64,000 nt of DNA from Ovis canadensis (Eukaryota > Chordata > Mammalia > Artiodactyla > Bovidae): assembly GCF_042477335.2 (NCBI RefSeq), contig NC_091247.1:5416501-5480500 (forward strand), written 5' to 3'. The position numbers were made by a program, and so were the translations under genes. The notes beneath the pieces were generated by a model. It saw nothing but the letters and a program-made list of their open reading frames with translations. It was not told the origin of the DNA and ran no database searches. Position 1 is the first letter of the stretch; each line of letters begins with the position of its first letter. Positions 1 to 11,412 of this stretch are shown here, in pieces.

Positions 1-157
1 AGTGGAAGCTGACAGGCCTCTTACACGTGCATTCCGTCCGTCAGTGAATCAGTTCTCAGAACCTCTTGCCTTCCCTCACCCCATGTCTTAGCCAAACCTC
101 CACTCATTCTGTCTAGTGAAGACATTCCATCCGACTGAAAAAATTATTTGTGTGTGT

Positions 158-360
158 GTTAGTCACTCAGTCGTGTCCAGTTCTTTGCGACCCCATGGAC
201 TGTAGCCCATTAGGCTCCTCTGTCCATGGCATTTCTCAGGCAAGAATACCAGAGTGGGTTGCCATTTCATTCTCCAGGGGATCTTCCCGACCCAGGGATC
301 GAACCCAGGTCTCCTGCATTGCAGGCAGATTCTTTACCATCTGAGCCACCAGGGAAGCCA
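158..360 (-). repeat. Bov-tA SINE
   Basis: Reverse-oriented ruminant SINE. The tRNA-Glu-derived head reads backwards at the right end (GAGCCACCAGGGAAGCC) and the BovA body with ACCCCATGGACTG lies to the left. An approximate target duplication (AAAAAATTATTT / AAAAAATATTTA) flanks it. Confidence 0.9.
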
Positions 361-1055
361 AAAAATATTTACTGAGATCCATCATGGCAGCCAGTCAGAT
401 GCTGAGAAATGGCAAGGTGAGAAATAACTCATCTCTTCATTCAAGAAACTTTCAAGAGGAATTAAAAAAAAAAAACCAAACCCAACAAAAACAAAAACTG
501 ATTCATCAAGCTCTCACTACGTCCAGGTGCCACTGAGTTCAAGCTTGTATTCTTGTGGCAAGACAGGGCAATAAATTGAGACACGAGTTGTTGGAGCAAG
601 GAATGGCAATTATTCTGAAAGCTGGCCAACTGAAAAGATGATAGACTCATGTTCCAAGAGCCATCTTGCCTGAGTTAGAATCCAGACTTCTTTTATACTA
701 AAAAGAGGGGGTAAAAAAAAAAAAAAGAGGGGGTAGTAAAGTCAAACATTTCCTGGTTCCAGTCAGCCTCTGGAGTGTCTGTGTTCATTTCTCCCTTCCT
801 GCAGTCATTTACCAGGTGGGCCTGGTCAGGAGGTTTCCTGGTGAGCTAAACAAAGGTATTTTAGTTTAACAATCATTACCTGGGAGGCACGGTTCTCAGA
901 GATGGGCCATTATGTATCACTGAAGCTTACAGGCAACATCCCTTTAGTGATTAACGTGTAATAGAATACAAAGGCTCTTCCCTACTACACAGGCAGGGGC
1001 CTGAGCTGGGTCTGAATCATCCAGGCCTGATTCCGACCTAGTAGCATACTCTCCC
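361..1055. other. intergenic, no gene seen
   Basis: No coding signal or recognised repeat apart from short A-rich runs near 461-480 and 713-726. The stretch is AT-rich single-copy-looking sequence. Confidence 0.5.
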
Positions 1056-1332
1056 AGAGAAGGCAATGGCACCCCACTCCAGTACTCTTGCCTGGCAAAT
1101 CCCATGGACGGAGGAGCTGGTAGGCTGCAGTCCATGGGGTCACAAATAGTAGGACACGACTGAGCGACTTCACTTTCCCTTTTCACTTTCAAGCACTGGA
1201 GAAGGAAATGGCAACCCATTCCAGTGTTCTTGCCTGGAGAATCCCAGGGACGGGGGGAGCCTGGTGGACTGCCATCTATGGGGTTGCACAGAGTCAGACA
1301 CGACTGAAGCGACTTAGCAGCAGCAGCACACT
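1056..1332 (+). repeat. BOV-A2 SINE (BovA dimer)
   Basis: Two BovA monomers in tandem, joined by the T-rich/CACTTTC linker and ending in a short AGC microsatellite (about 1316-1328). The flanks share ACTCTCCC, a plausible target duplication. Confidence 0.9.
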
Positions 1333-1334
1333 CT

Positions 1335-2088
1335 CCCGGCTCAGAACTGCAGTAACTTGCAGTACAATCTAGGAATGTGAGCCTACAGCTTGTGCAGTGA
1401 TCCCACACGCCAGGGATTCCTGGATGGGCCTGCTGTCATAGTCTCTGCACCTGTTCTCCAAAAGGCAATTGTACCAGTGACAGAGAGCCCGAGTCCCAAT
1501 TACTGTTCAGAAAATGTGGTCATCTTAAGGAAAAAAAGACCGTAGTCTAGGGAGAAATTGTTTCTAGCCAGGGAGGCTGGGGGAGCCTTCTTGGAGCAAG
1601 TGCTTTTGACACCAGGCTTTGAAGGAACAGTGGAGTTTAATCAGAGGAGACTGGGGAAGAACATTCCAGATGGAAGGACCAGCTTGAATGAAGGGCCAGA
1701 GATGGGAGCATCTGCGCCCCAGAAGGGGACCATGAGCTGGCTGGTGGCCATCGGAAAAGTGGCCACATCCCAGGAAATGTGCCCTCTGGCAGGAATGGGA
1801 GCCTTGGGCTAAAAATATGACGCTTGGGTCTGAACAGGCAGCCTGGGCCCTGCACAGACCTTGGCGTTCACATCTAGGTCTCAATACCTCACATAGAAGG
1901 GCTTAAAAGCGAGGTCTCCTCTGAGGGGCTCATGACAAAGGGAGTTCAGGGCTGGAGTGCTGTCAATTTTTCAACACCACACCTGAGTCTTAACGAATTT
2001 GCCCTCTGTTTTCCACCACGGAGAGAGAACGAGCCAAGACTGGGGAAGCAAAGATGTGTGAAGATAAGATTTAAAACCTGGCAACTGT
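1335..2088. other. intergenic, no gene seen
   Basis: No convincing ORF. Part of 1590-1720 resembles old interspersed-repeat sequence but could not be assigned to a family by eye. Confidence 0.4.
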
Positions 2089-2089
2089 G

Positions 2090-2220
2090 GGACTTCCCTG
2101 GTGATCCCGCGGCTCAGCCTCCAAGCATGCCGTGCAGGGGACTGGGTTTGATCCCTGGTCAATGAACTAGATCCCACATGCCACGACTAAGACCTGGTGC
2201 AGCCAAATAAATACATATTT
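2090..2220 (+). repeat. CHR-type tRNA-Glu SINE
   Basis: Forward head GACTTCCCTGGTGATC, B-box-like GGTTTGATCCCTGG, then AACTAGATCCCACATGCC and an AAATAAAT-type tail. This is the cetartiodactyl CHR layout. Confidence 0.85.
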
Positions 2221-2278
2221 ATTTAGTTAAAACTTTGGCAACCTCGGCTGAGAGGAGGGTGAAAAATCTGAGGGACAG

Positions 2279-2480
2279 GGCTTCCCTGGTGGCTCAGCGC
2301 TCCTGCCAATGCCGGAGACTCAGCCTCGATCTCTGGGTGGGGAAGATCCCCTGGAGAAGGAAATGGCAACAGGCTCCCCTATTCTGGCCTGGGAAATCCC
2401 ATGGATAGAGGATTCTAACAGGCTACAGTCCATGGGGTTGCAAAGAATTGGACATAATTTAGCAACTGATCATGAGGAGG
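2279..2480 (+). repeat. Bov-tA SINE
   Basis: The forward tRNA-like head (GGCTTCCCTGGTGGCTCAG) is followed by the BovA body (GAAGATCCCCTGGAGAAGG, TCCATGGGGTTGCAAAG). It is diverged. Confidence 0.85.
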
Positions 2481-2789
2481 GAAAGGAAAGAAGAAATTCA
2501 CTAAGGAGGCTTCTAAATGAAGATGGGATGGCAAGTACCAAAAAAGCAAGTACCAATGGCAGGATTCCTGAACTGTGGTCCTCTTTCCCAATGAGAATCT
2601 TCCCACTTTTGAATCTTCCTCAGCATGGAGCCTGAGAAGCCATACCAACTGATGGAGTTGACACATGACCAGGAGGTAAGACCAATGGAAGAATAAATGA
2701 AGGTCACTGGCAGGAGAATTTAGGAATCAGGTCTTGCCTTCTGTGGCAGGATTCCAGAAATGTGGTACTAGAGAAATAATAGATCTCAA

Positions 2790-3965
2790 AATCTAACTTT
2801 CTGATGCAAAAGGGAGAAGAAAACCCAAACTGAGAAAAAAGAGTATTTGCTAACCATATACCTGAAAAGGGTCTGATACCCAGAATATCTAAAGAACACA
2901 TCTCAGTAACAAAAAGACAAACAGCTCCATGAAAATGTGGGCAAAGGACTTGAATAGACATTTCTCCAGAGAAGATAGACAAATGGCCAACAAACAAATG
3001 AAAAAAGGCTCAACATCATTAGCCATCAGGGAAATGCAAATTAAAAGAACAGTGAGATACAGCTTCATACCCTCTGGGATGCCTATATGGAAAATAACAA
3101 GTGTTGGTGAGGATGGGAATGTATTGGAACACTCATATATTCCTGATGGGAATGTAAAATGGTGTACCTGCTTAGTAAAACAGGATGGAGGGTCCTGAAA
3201 ACATTAAACATAGAATTATCACATAACTCAGCAATTCTATACCTAGGTGTTTACCTAAAAGAGTTGAAGACAGAGGTTCAAACAAAAGCTTATACAGGAC
3301 TGTTCATAGCAGCATTATTCACAGTAGTCAAAAGGTAGAAGCAACCCAAATGTCCATTAACAGCTGAGTAGATAAAATGTGGTAGGCTCGTGTGCTCAGT
3401 TGCTCACTCGTGTTCCATGCTCTTTGGCCACATGGACTGCAGTCCGCCCAGCTCCTCTGTCCATGGAATTCTCCAGGGAAGAATACTGGAGTGGGTTGCC
3501 ACGTCCTACTCCAGGGAATCTTCCTGACCCAGGGATGGAACCCACATGTCTTGCATCTCCTGCACTGGCAGGCGGATTCTTTACCACTAGTGCCAGTGAA
3601 ATATTATTTATTTAACTATTGAAAGAAGTACTGTTAGGTGCTATCACATGGAGGAACTTTGGAAACATTACCCAAAGAGAGAGAAGCCAGATACAAAAGG
3701 CCATATGTTACATAATCCCATTTATGAAACATACCCCAGATAGGCAGATCCATAGAAACAGAAAGCAGATTAGGGTTGCCAGGAGCTGGGAGGAGTGGGG
3801 ATGGGGAGTGACTGCTTAATGGGTGTGGGATTTCCTTTTGGGAATGATGAGACTAGATAGAGGTGAAGATTGTGCAACATTCCAAGTGTACGAAATGCAC
3901 ACATGTTAAAGTAGTTAAAATATTCAACTTCACGGCATGTATATTTTACCACAATAAAAATATTC
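2790..3965 (+). repeat. L1 LINE 3' part, split by a SINE
   Basis: ORF2-end and 3'-UTR-type L1 sequence: recognisable phrases such as ATGTGGGCAAAGGACTTGAA and AGAAGCAACCCAAATGTCC, ending in ACCACAATAAAAA. It is decayed and interrupted at 3383-3597 by a Bov-tA. Confidence 0.8.
3383..3597 (-). repeat. Bov-tA SINE nested in L1
   Basis: Reverse Bov-tA with body CATGGACTGCAGTCCGCC and reversed tRNA head GCAGGCGGATTCTTTACCAC. L1 sequence resumes on the right, so the SINE is younger. Confidence 0.85.
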
Positions 3966-4044
3966 CTCATTTGAAATGGCCCTTTTGCTGGGATCTTGGT
4001 CAGTTATGTTACTGCCATCTGTTCACATGCATATATTTATTGTT

Positions 4045-4305
4045 TTAATTTTAAAGAACTATCTGTTTATTTATTTGGCTGCCCCGGGTCTTTTATTTAG
4101 TTTTTAAAAAGCTCCAGGTCTTTTATGTAGTTCCAGCACATCTTTTTTGGGGGCATGCAGGATCTTTAGTCACAGCATGAGACGTTTAATTGTGGCACGT
4201 GGGATCTCGTTCCCAGATCAGGGGTCTAGTTCCTGGACCAGGGGTGGAACCCAGGCCCCTTGCATTGGGAGCACAGACCTCAGCCACCGGACCACCAGGA
4301 AAGTT
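4045..4305 (-). repeat. CHR-type SINE (long form)
   Basis: Reverse CHR element: ends in CGGACCACCAGGAAAGTTCC, with GGATCTTTAGTCACAGCATG internally and a T-rich left end from its A-rich tail. Confidence 0.75.
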
Positions 4306-4309
4306 CCTT

Positions 4310-5068
4310 GTGTATCATTTAGGGTTCCAACCTGCCTGGTGATATTTAAATTTTAAGGGAAATACACACTTTATTTCTAAATGGCTTATTCATCTGAGTC
4401 CAAGGGGAAACAGGATTTGTGGAGTCAAGGACACTTTCTCCTATGCCATCTGAGGAGTCTCCTGGGTCCCCATTAGGAGTAGATGACCTAATAATGACAA
4501 GGCTGGCAACCTGACGGCAGTCAAGCGGATGGCAGGTCTATTTTACAGCCCAGTCTGAATGGCCATAGCGGTCGTCTGTCTTTCAGGAGAATGGTGATCA
4601 CTGAGAAAAGCAGCCAGTTCAGCTGGCGACTGAGTCATACAAGTGCCTTTCTTGGAGACGACCAGACTTCTTTAGTCTGCCTCAGAGAAGCGCGTTTGTG
4701 TACTTCCCATTTTGTCAGACAAATACTAAAAAGGTACGTCCTTCAGAGTTGAGCTTTACTGAAATTTTACGGCTTCATCAGCGTCATTCTGAAGCAGAAG
4801 TGGCCTTCCTTTTTTTCTGCAAAGAGCATGGCAATGCAGAATGCAACTTTTAATAGTACCATTGGGAGCTACTGCTTTGATTCAAGCTAGGCAGCCAGCA
4901 ATTTTACCCACCATAGTAGCTGTCTACAGAGTGAAAATCAAATAGTGTCTTAGTATTATTATGAAAATGGTTTTGACTCTTCTAGGTCCTTAAGAGGTGA
5001 GGGGTCTGTAGGCCACAATTTGGAAACAGTGTGCCTGAGTGTGTTTCTCCTCTCATAATTTAAAAGCA
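4310..5068. other. unassigned moderately complex sequence
   Basis: About 750 bp without a recognisable SINE or LINE and without a long ORF. Base composition is more gene-like than the surroundings, but no protein or RNA family could be recognised on either strand. Confidence 0.35.
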
Positions 5069-5071
5069 GAA

Positions 5072-5195
5072 AAAGGAACTCCCTGGTGATCTAGTGGTAA
5101 GGACTCTACTTTCACTGCCAAGGGCACTTTCAATCTCTGTTTGAGGAATTAAGATCCTACAAACTGGGCAGTCAGAAACAACAACAGAAATAAAA
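5072..5195 (+). repeat. CHR-type SINE
   Basis: Diverged forward CHR head (GGAACTCCCTGGTGATCTAG) followed by an A-rich tail. It lies immediately upstream of a second CHR in the same orientation. Confidence 0.75.
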
Positions 5196-5202
5196 GCAGC
5201 GG

Positions 5203-5375
5203 CTACCCCGGTGGTCCAGTGACTAAGACTCTGCTCTCAACACAGGGGGCCCAGGTTCAATCCCTATTGACAGAACTACATCATACATGCCCCAAATAAG
5301 ATCGAAGCTCCCTTGTGTTGCAACTAAGACCAGATGCAGCCAAATAAATAAATATTTTTTTAAAAATTTAAAAAG
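5203..5375 (+). repeat. CHR-type SINE
   Basis: Forward CHR with GGTTCAATCCCTATTGACAG, CAACTAAGACCAGATGCAGC and an AAATAAATAAATA tail. Confidence 0.8.
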
Positions 5376-5504
5376 CAGAACAGATAAAAACTACCAGCAG
5401 CAGGCTCATGTAGAGTTACTTTTTGAGCACATGACTCATAATGCATGCGTGCATGCGTACTAATAGGTGCTCAATAAATATTTTTTGAATCTTGAGGAAT
5501 GGCT

Positions 5505-5720
5505 GCCGCCTACAGGGCTTACTACATGCCAGGTGTTGTGTTAAACAGTCCACATACCTTGTCTCACTGAATCTGTCATCCCCATTTTACAGATGAGAAA
5601 AGCAAGGCTCGGAGAGAGTAGGTAACTAGCCAACACAGCTAACGATGACCAGATCCATGAGTCAAACCCAGTTTTGCCTGATTTCAAGTCATTATGCCAT
5701 ACTGAATTTGTTTGGCACCA
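5505..5720 (+). repeat. MIR SINE
   Basis: Ancient mammalian MIR: TACATGCCAGGTGTTGTG, the conserved core CCCATTTTACAGATGAGAAA, then GTAACTAGCCAACACAGCTA. Confidence 0.8.
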
Positions 5721-5941
5721 AAATCTTTGGTGTAGCATTAGATGAACAAAAAGAAAGGAAAATAATTGGAGGAAAATTTAAGACAATTTTGGAAATAAGT
5801 TTGAATAACTAGGATGTCTGCATAAATATGTTTACTTCTTAGTTAACACAGTGAATGAAGACATGATGGTTCCATTTGCCTGGGCCAGTGGGTTAGCAGC
5901 TAACTGTATAGCTGGTCTAAAGAGGGTATACCAAGAACGAT

Positions 5942-6060
5942 GGGGAATTCACTGGCGGTCTAGTGGTTAGGACTCAGGGCTTTCATTGCCATGGCCTGGG
6001 TTCAACCCCTGGGCAGGGAACTAAAATTCTGCAAGCAGTATGGCACAGCCAAAAAAAAAG
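5942..6060 (+). repeat. CHR-type SINE
   Basis: Forward head GGAATTCACTGGCGGTCTAG, GGTTCAACCCCTGGGCAGGG, then CACAGCC followed by an A-run. Confidence 0.8.
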
Positions 6061-6220
6061 GATTGATGGGAGATAATGAGGGCAGCAAGCCCCTTGTCAC
6101 AAAGGCTGGGTGTGGATGTCCAGAATTTTATCATCCCACCAGAGGACTAGACACAAACAATAGCCAGAGAGAGGAAATGACATGCCGGTGGGGCCCAGCT
6201 GCAGAATATGAAATGTAGCA

Positions 6221-6308
6221 AGATTCCACTGCAGGGGGCTCGGTTTCGATCACTGATCCAGAAATTAGGATCTTGCATACCACAAGGCAAGGTCAAAAGA
6301 AACAAAAA
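6221..6308 (+). repeat. CHR-type SINE fragment
   Basis: 5'-truncated: starts within CCACTGCAGGGGGC and keeps the CHR body and a short A-rich end. Confidence 0.6.
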
Positions 6309-6395
6309 TGAAACAGCAAGAATAATGAGATGATTGGGCTGCCCTGGGTTGGGTCCCCACTGGTCAGGGGCCACACCTGCAAAAGTTCTTCTAGA

Positions 6396-6775
6396 GCAAC
6401 TTGTTCAGTCACTAAGTCACGGCTGACTCTTTGCGACCCAATGGACTGCAGCACGCCAGGCTTCCCTGTCCTTTACCATCTCCCAGAGCTTGCACAAACT
6501 CATGTCCATTGAGTCGATGATGTCATCCAACCATCTCATCCTCTGATGCCCGCTTCTCCTCCTGCCTTCAATTCTTCCCAGCATCTGGGGCTTTTTCCAT
6601 GAGTCAGTTCTTCCCATCAGATGGTGAAAGTATCGAGCTTCAGCTTCAGCATCAGTCCTTCCAATGAATATTTAGGATTGATTTCCTTTAGGATTGACTG
6701 GTTTGATCTCCTTGCTGTCCAAGGGACTCTCAAGAGTCTTGTCCAGCACCACAGTTCGAAAGCACCTAGATTGGC
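6396..6775 (-). repeat. BovB (RTE) LINE 3' fragment
   Basis: Reverse BovB 3' end. On the minus strand it encodes remnants of the RT-protein C-terminus ([20 protein letters not shown]) with frame breaks. It is not functional. Confidence 0.85.
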
Positions 6776-7009
6776 TAAGAATGGCTTTTCCCTGAGAAGT
6801 TTAACTGAGTCACTCCTGAGGCTGTGCCTGTTCTTTGCAGGGGAAGAATTAACCAGTGAAACACCAGATGATGGTCTTGTCAGGTGTTCATTAATGTCGC
6901 AGGCCAAACTCCTTGGACTTCTGAAATATGATCTTATCCCTCCTGACCTCTCCAGGCCCATCTCTCGCCCCATCACTGTCCAGGGTCATAGCTTTTGCCA
7001 GCCGACTTG

Positions 7010-7600
7010 GTACCACAGGTTCCTTTTGCCTGGAATAAACTGTCCCTGGACCCACACAACCTCCTTTGCCTAGTGGAATCCTACTCAACCCTCAACACTC
7101 AGGCTGGACACCACCTCATTTTTTGTTTTTAATGTCCCTTGGTTTAGTGTTTTTTGATTAATTTTGTTTGTTTGTTTTGGCTGTGTGGCCTGGCATGCAG
7201 GATCTTAGTTCCCCAAACAGGGATCAAAGCTGTGCCCCCTGCAGTGAAAGTTTGGAGTCCTAACCACCGGACCATGAAGGAATTCCCATGAATATCACCT
7301 CTTTTAAGAACACTTTCCTGTTGATACCCACCTCCAAATTCCCATAGTATCATATCTCTATGCCTTTTTTGGCACTAGTCCCAGGATACCAAGGCTCACA
7401 AGACAGATATGATGCTCACGGAGCTTATGGGCCAGTGTTTTACGCTGAAAATCCTCCTTGCTTGTCTTGCCCATTAGGCTATAAGATCCTCTGACTGGGA
7501 TGGTGTTTGCATGTTCACTACTACATCCCCAAATCTCACACAGTGCCTGGAACAGCATAGGAGGGAGTTCAATAAATATTTGCTAAATAAATGAGGTAAT
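7010..7600 (+). repeat. L2-like LINE 3' end, split by a CHR SINE
   Basis: TTGCCTGGAATAAACTGTCC on the left, and CAGTGCCTGGAACAGCATAG with TTCAATAAATATTTGCTAAA on the right, as in L2 3' ends. The two halves are separated by a reverse CHR. Confidence 0.6.
7160..7287 (-). repeat. CHR-type SINE nested in L2
   Basis: Reverse CHR: GGCTGTGTGGCCTGGCATGC at its tail side, CCGGACCATGAAGGAATTCC at its head. Confidence 0.8.
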
Positions 7601-7734
7601 GAAAAAGGAATCTACAGAGGGTATGGAGAAAAGGGAACCCTACTACACTGTTGGCGGGAATATAAATTGGTACAGCCACTATAGACAAGAGAACGGAGGT
7701 TCTCTAAAAAACTAAAAATAGAGGTACTGCGCGT

Positions 7735-7965
7735 GTGTGTGTGAACGCGCTTAGACGCTCAGTTGTGTCCAACTCTCTGTGACCCTTTGGACTGTAACCC
7801 ACCAGGCTCCTATGTCCATGCCCATGGGATTTCCCAGGCAAGAGTACAGGCGTGGGTTACCATCTCCTCCTCCAAGAGATCTTCCCAGTCCAGGGATCGA
7901 ACCCGTATCTCCCCTGTCTTCTACGCTGCAGGTGGATTCTTTACCTGCTAAGTCATGGAGGAGGC
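7735..7965 (-). repeat. Bov-tA SINE nested in L1
   Basis: Reverse Bov-tA, preceded by a short GT repeat (about 7733-7742). It carries the body motif AAGAGATCTTCCCAGTCCAG. Confidence 0.85.
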
Positions 7966-8487
7966 GCAAGAGCTGTCATAAGATCCAGCAACCCTACTCC
8001 TGGGAATATGTTTGAGAAAACTCTAATTTGAAAGGATTCATGCACCCCAGTGATCACAGCAGTCCTATTTATAATAGATAGCAAAGACATGAAAGCAACC
8101 TAAGTGTCCATCGACAGAAGAATGGATAAAGATGTACATGTACACAGTGGAATATTACTCAGCCATAACGAGGATGAAAGGATGCCATTTGCGTGGGCCT
8201 AGAGATTATCAAACTAAGTGAGGTAAGTCAGAAAAAGACAACTATCATATGATACCACATGTGTGGAATCTAAAACAATGATACACAAGAACTTATTTAC
8301 AAACCAGACCTCAAAAACAAACTTACAGTTCCCCAAAGGGAAGAGGGATAGACTAGGAATTTGGGATTAACATATACACACTGCTATATTAAAATAATCC
8401 ATAGGGACCTATTGTATAGCACAGGGAACTCTATTCAGTATTCTGTAATAACCTAAATGGGAGAAGAATCTGAAAAAGAATAAAGAC

Positions 8488-8598
8488 TTGCCTCATACTC
8501 CAGTGGTTAAGACTCCGTGTTCCCAATGCAGGGAGCATGGCTCTGATTCCTGGTCATGGCACTAAGATATTGCAAGCCACACAACGTGGCGGAAAAAA
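8488..8598 (+). repeat. CHR-type SINE nested in L1
   Basis: Forward CHR with TCCAGTGGTTAAGACTCCGT and an A-rich end. Confidence 0.75.
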
Positions 8599-8619
8599 AT
8601 ATATGTGTATGCATGCATG

Positions 8620-8840
8620 CATGTGCCAAATTGCTTCAGTCGTGTCCAGCTCTCTTGAGACACCATGGACTGTAGCCCGCCAGGCTCCTTCGTCCGTGAG
8701 TTTCTCCAGGCAAGAGTACTGGAGTGGGTTGCCATGCTGTCTTCCAGGGGATCTTCCCAACCCAGGGATCATATCTACATCTCATGATGTCCCTTGCATT
8801 AGCAAGTGGCTTCTTGACCACTAGTGCCACCTAGGAAGAC
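8620..8840 (-). repeat. Bov-tA SINE nested in L1
   Basis: Reverse Bov-tA with ACACCATGGACTGTAGCCCG, ending CACTAGTGCCACCTAGGAAG. The short ATGCATGC run at its left edge derives from its tail. Confidence 0.85.
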
Positions 8841-8945
8841 CATATATGTGTATATGTATAACTAGATCACTTTGCTGTACACCTAAAACCAACACAACAT
8901 TGTAAATTAATTCTACTCCAATATACAATTAAAATTTTTAAAAAC

Positions 8946-9773
8946 AGGAACCTGTAACAAGGAGAGGAAAGGAGGAAAAACAGGTGAGCTAGGAATGTGA
9001 TGAAGCAGGGAACAACTTCTGCCCCCATCTGTGGATAGTTACCCTCGCATCATTCCACAGGTGCCACTGGAGGATCTGGGCTCCGTGGGTGTGGGACTCA
9101 GGACTAAGAGGGAGTGTGCACAAAAGAAACAGCTCAAAGATGGGTTTACAGTCCTGCTGGGGGGCAGTGTGCACACATTTAAAATGCCACCACCAAACAG
9201 CATACTTTTGAAATGTAGAACAAATCTTGTGCCAACTGAAGTCAGGAGAGTTGAGATTTCAAAAAAAAAAAGTATGATAACAAGAGAAATGGCTATGTAT
9301 TCGGTTGGCTCAAGGCTGTGACAAGCAACCCTAGCATTTTAGCAGTGCATTTCAATTCAAGTTTATTTTTTTATTTCTTCCACATGGGTTTTCCTAATTC
9401 CTTCTGTTCCAAATGGAGCAGAACTCAGGAATTCTGGAAATTCCTTCGGGAATTCAGGAACCTTCCATCCTCTGGTTCTACCATCACTCCAGAGAAAGGC
9501 AGGCCTTGGAAGCGTGCGTATTACTTCTGCCCACACTCCACTGGCTAGAAGTCAGTCTTGTGTCCCCACCTACCAGCATGGGAGGTTGGGAAATATAGTC
9601 TAATGGAGTGCCCTGGAGGAAAAGGAAGTGGGGATTGTTGAACACATTAGTCTCTGCTACAACAAAAATGATAGTTCTTTTTTCAAAAACTAAGAATCTG
9701 CTAAACGTCAGGCGCCGAGATAAATAAGTTACACTCATGTTGTCATTTTATCTGTACATCATCTCTCATTTGG
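8946..9773. other. intergenic, no gene seen
   Basis: No repeat recognised with confidence and no coding signal. It contains a short direct-repeat-like GGAATTC cluster at 9427-9457. Confidence 0.4.
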
Positions 9774-9935
9774 TTGGATCCCTGGGTTGGGAAGATCCCC
9801 TGGAGGAGGGCATGGCAACCCGTTCCAGTATTCTTGCCTAGAGAATCTCCATGGAGAGAGTAGCCTGGGGGGCTACAGTCCATGGGGTCACAAAGAGTCA
9901 GACACAACTGAGTGACTAAGCACAGCATAGCACGC
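9774..9935 (+). repeat. Bov-tA SINE, 5'-truncated
   Basis: Starts within the tRNA-like head (ATCCCTGGGTTGGGAAGATC) and continues through the BovA body to CACAACTGAGTGACTAAGCA. Confidence 0.85.
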
Positions 9936-9987
9936 CTCTCATTTATGGAGGAGGAAACGGAGGCTCAGAAATTTAAGTACATTTTAG

Positions 9988-10288
9988 AAGGCTATCCTAA
10001 AGGAAATCAACACTGAATATGCATTGGAAGGACTGATGCTGGAGCTCCAATACTTTGACCACCTGATTCAAAGAGCCAACTCATTGGAAAAGATCCTGAC
10101 ACTGGGAAAGATTCAGGGCAGGAAGAGAAGGGGCAACAGAGGACGAGATGGTTGGATGGCATCATCGACTCAATGGACATGAGTTTGAGCAAATGCTGGG
10201 AGATAGTGGACAGGGGAGCCTGGTGTGCTTCAGTCCATGGGGTTGCAAAGAGTTGGCTTCGACTTTTTGCGACCAAACAACAACAGCA
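9988..10288 (+). repeat. BovB LINE 3' fragment
   Basis: Forward BovB 3' end: AAAGGAAATCAACACTGAAT, GATGGTTGGATGGCATCATC, and a CAAC-type 3' terminus. Confidence 0.85.
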
Positions 10289-10424
10289 AGGAGGTGAGAG
10301 GCTCATGCTTGAAGAATAAATCAATATGGAACCAGATCACTCTGACTCCAAACCCAGTAATTGAAAAGAAGTAAGGACAGGTTAGCAGTAGGGAGCTGCT
10401 CTGACACTACGCCTACTCACCCCT

Positions 10425-10605
10425 CATTATTTAAGAGCTTATCCTGTGCCCTTAGGCATTGTTCTAAGCACTTTCATATTATTGACTCACTCCATCCTCC
10501 CCCAATCCCCTATGAGACAGATATTGTTAATACTTCTATTTTAACCATGAGGAAACTGCACAGAGAGGTTAACTGACTTGCCTGGGGTCATTCTAGGCAG
10601 ACTTT
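10425..10605 (+). repeat. MIR SINE
   Basis: MIR core with TTGTTCTAAGCACTTTCATA and GAGGAAACTGCACAGAGAGG. Confidence 0.75.
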
Positions 10606-10769
10606 CTCCAAAATATAGATAAAGCGTTGCCACTCTCCTGTCTCTGAAGACAACAAATGGGCTTGTAGGGCAGAGCCTCCAAAGTGAGGCGCTAGTACTC
10701 TGGGGAGAATTCCACCTGGTCCACTGGGGAAGAGGGAAATATGATCCTTTTATTCACCTTTTATTCTTT

Positions 10770-10885
10770 TCTTTTTGGCTGTGCCATGAGCATGTGGGGT
10801 GTTGACCAAGGGTTGAATCTGTGCCCCTTGCATCTGTACCTTAAAAGGTGGAGTCCTAATCACTGGACTGCCAGGGAAGTCTTGA
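10770..10885 (-). repeat. CHR-type SINE
   Basis: Reverse CHR: GGCTGTGCCATGAGCATGTG at the left and CACTGGACTGCCAGGGAAGT at the right. Confidence 0.8.
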
Positions 10886-10899
10886 TTCATCTTTATTCT

Positions 10900-11065
10900 T
10901 TTTTTTAACTCACACAGGGAACTATATTCAATATCCTGTGATAAACCATAATGGAAAAGAATACGAAAGGGAATATATAGATGTATAGCTGAGTCAATGT
11001 GCTGGGGAGCAGAAATTGAACACAATGTTGCAGATCAACCACAGTTCAATTAAAAAAATTTTTTT
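10900..11065 (+). repeat. L1 LINE 3' end
   Basis: Forward L1 terminus: ACAGGGAACTATATTCAATA, then AACCACAGTTCAATTAAAAA. Confidence 0.7.
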
Positions 11066-11160
11066 TAATGAGTGATATTAAACTTTGCCAGTGTGTATTA
11101 CACAGCTTGATCCTGTCATCCTCTCTCAGTTGAGGATCAATCTGTAAATTAGTAAAATTT

Positions 11161-11372
11161 GTCTGTGTTCAGTCATGTCAGGCTCTTTGAGACCCCATGG
11201 ACTGTAGCCCACCAGGCTCCTCTGTCCATGGAGTTTTTCTGGTAAGGATACTGGAGCGGGTTGTCATTTCCTACTCCAGAGGATCTTCCTGACCCAGGGA
11301 TCCAACCTGCGTCTTCTGCGTCTCCTGCACAGGCAGGCGGATTCTTTACCACTGTGCCACCTTGGAAGTCCC
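11161..11372 (-). mobile_element. Bov-tA SINE, part of a U2-SINE chimera
   Basis: Full-length reverse Bov-tA. On the plus strand its head is followed without a gap by a U2 snRNA fragment (11373-11412). The composite is bounded by an 11-13 bp repeat, ATTAGTAAAATTT, at 11148-11160 and 11411-11423. The SINE and U2 piece therefore look like one insertion. Confidence 0.88.
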
Positions 11373-11412
11373 CATACTACACTTGGTCTTAGCCCAAAAG
11401 CCAAGAAGTGAT
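11373..11412 (-). pseudogene. RNU2 (fragment): U2 snRNA 5'-end fragment (pseudogene)
   Basis: The minus strand reads ATCACTTCTTGGCTTTTGGG and then CTAAGACCAAGTGTAGTATG, which matches the first 40 nt of U2 snRNA apart from a few substitutions, including in the branch-site-pairing neighbourhood (GTAGTA is retained). It ends abruptly at the SINE head. It lacks the rest of U2 (Sm site, stem-loops II-IV) and snRNA promoter elements, so it is non-functional. Its 5' end coincides with the target duplication, as expected if reverse transcriptase switched onto U2 RNA and copied to its 5' end. Confidence 0.85.

Larger units (their letters stand above)
7605..8945 (+). repeat. L1 LINE 3' end carrying three SINEs
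   Basis: Forward L1 3' region (TGGAATATTACTCAGCCATA, CCTATTGTATAGCACAGGGA, TCTACTCCAATATACAATTA). It is interrupted by a Bov-tA, a CHR and a second Bov-tA, which must all be later insertions. Confidence 0.85.

Noticed and set aside
944-1408. Minus-strand 154-codon ORF
   Set aside because: It is read through a BOV-A2 SINE; the peptide ([11 protein letters not shown]-type) is the usual translation of BovA sequence.
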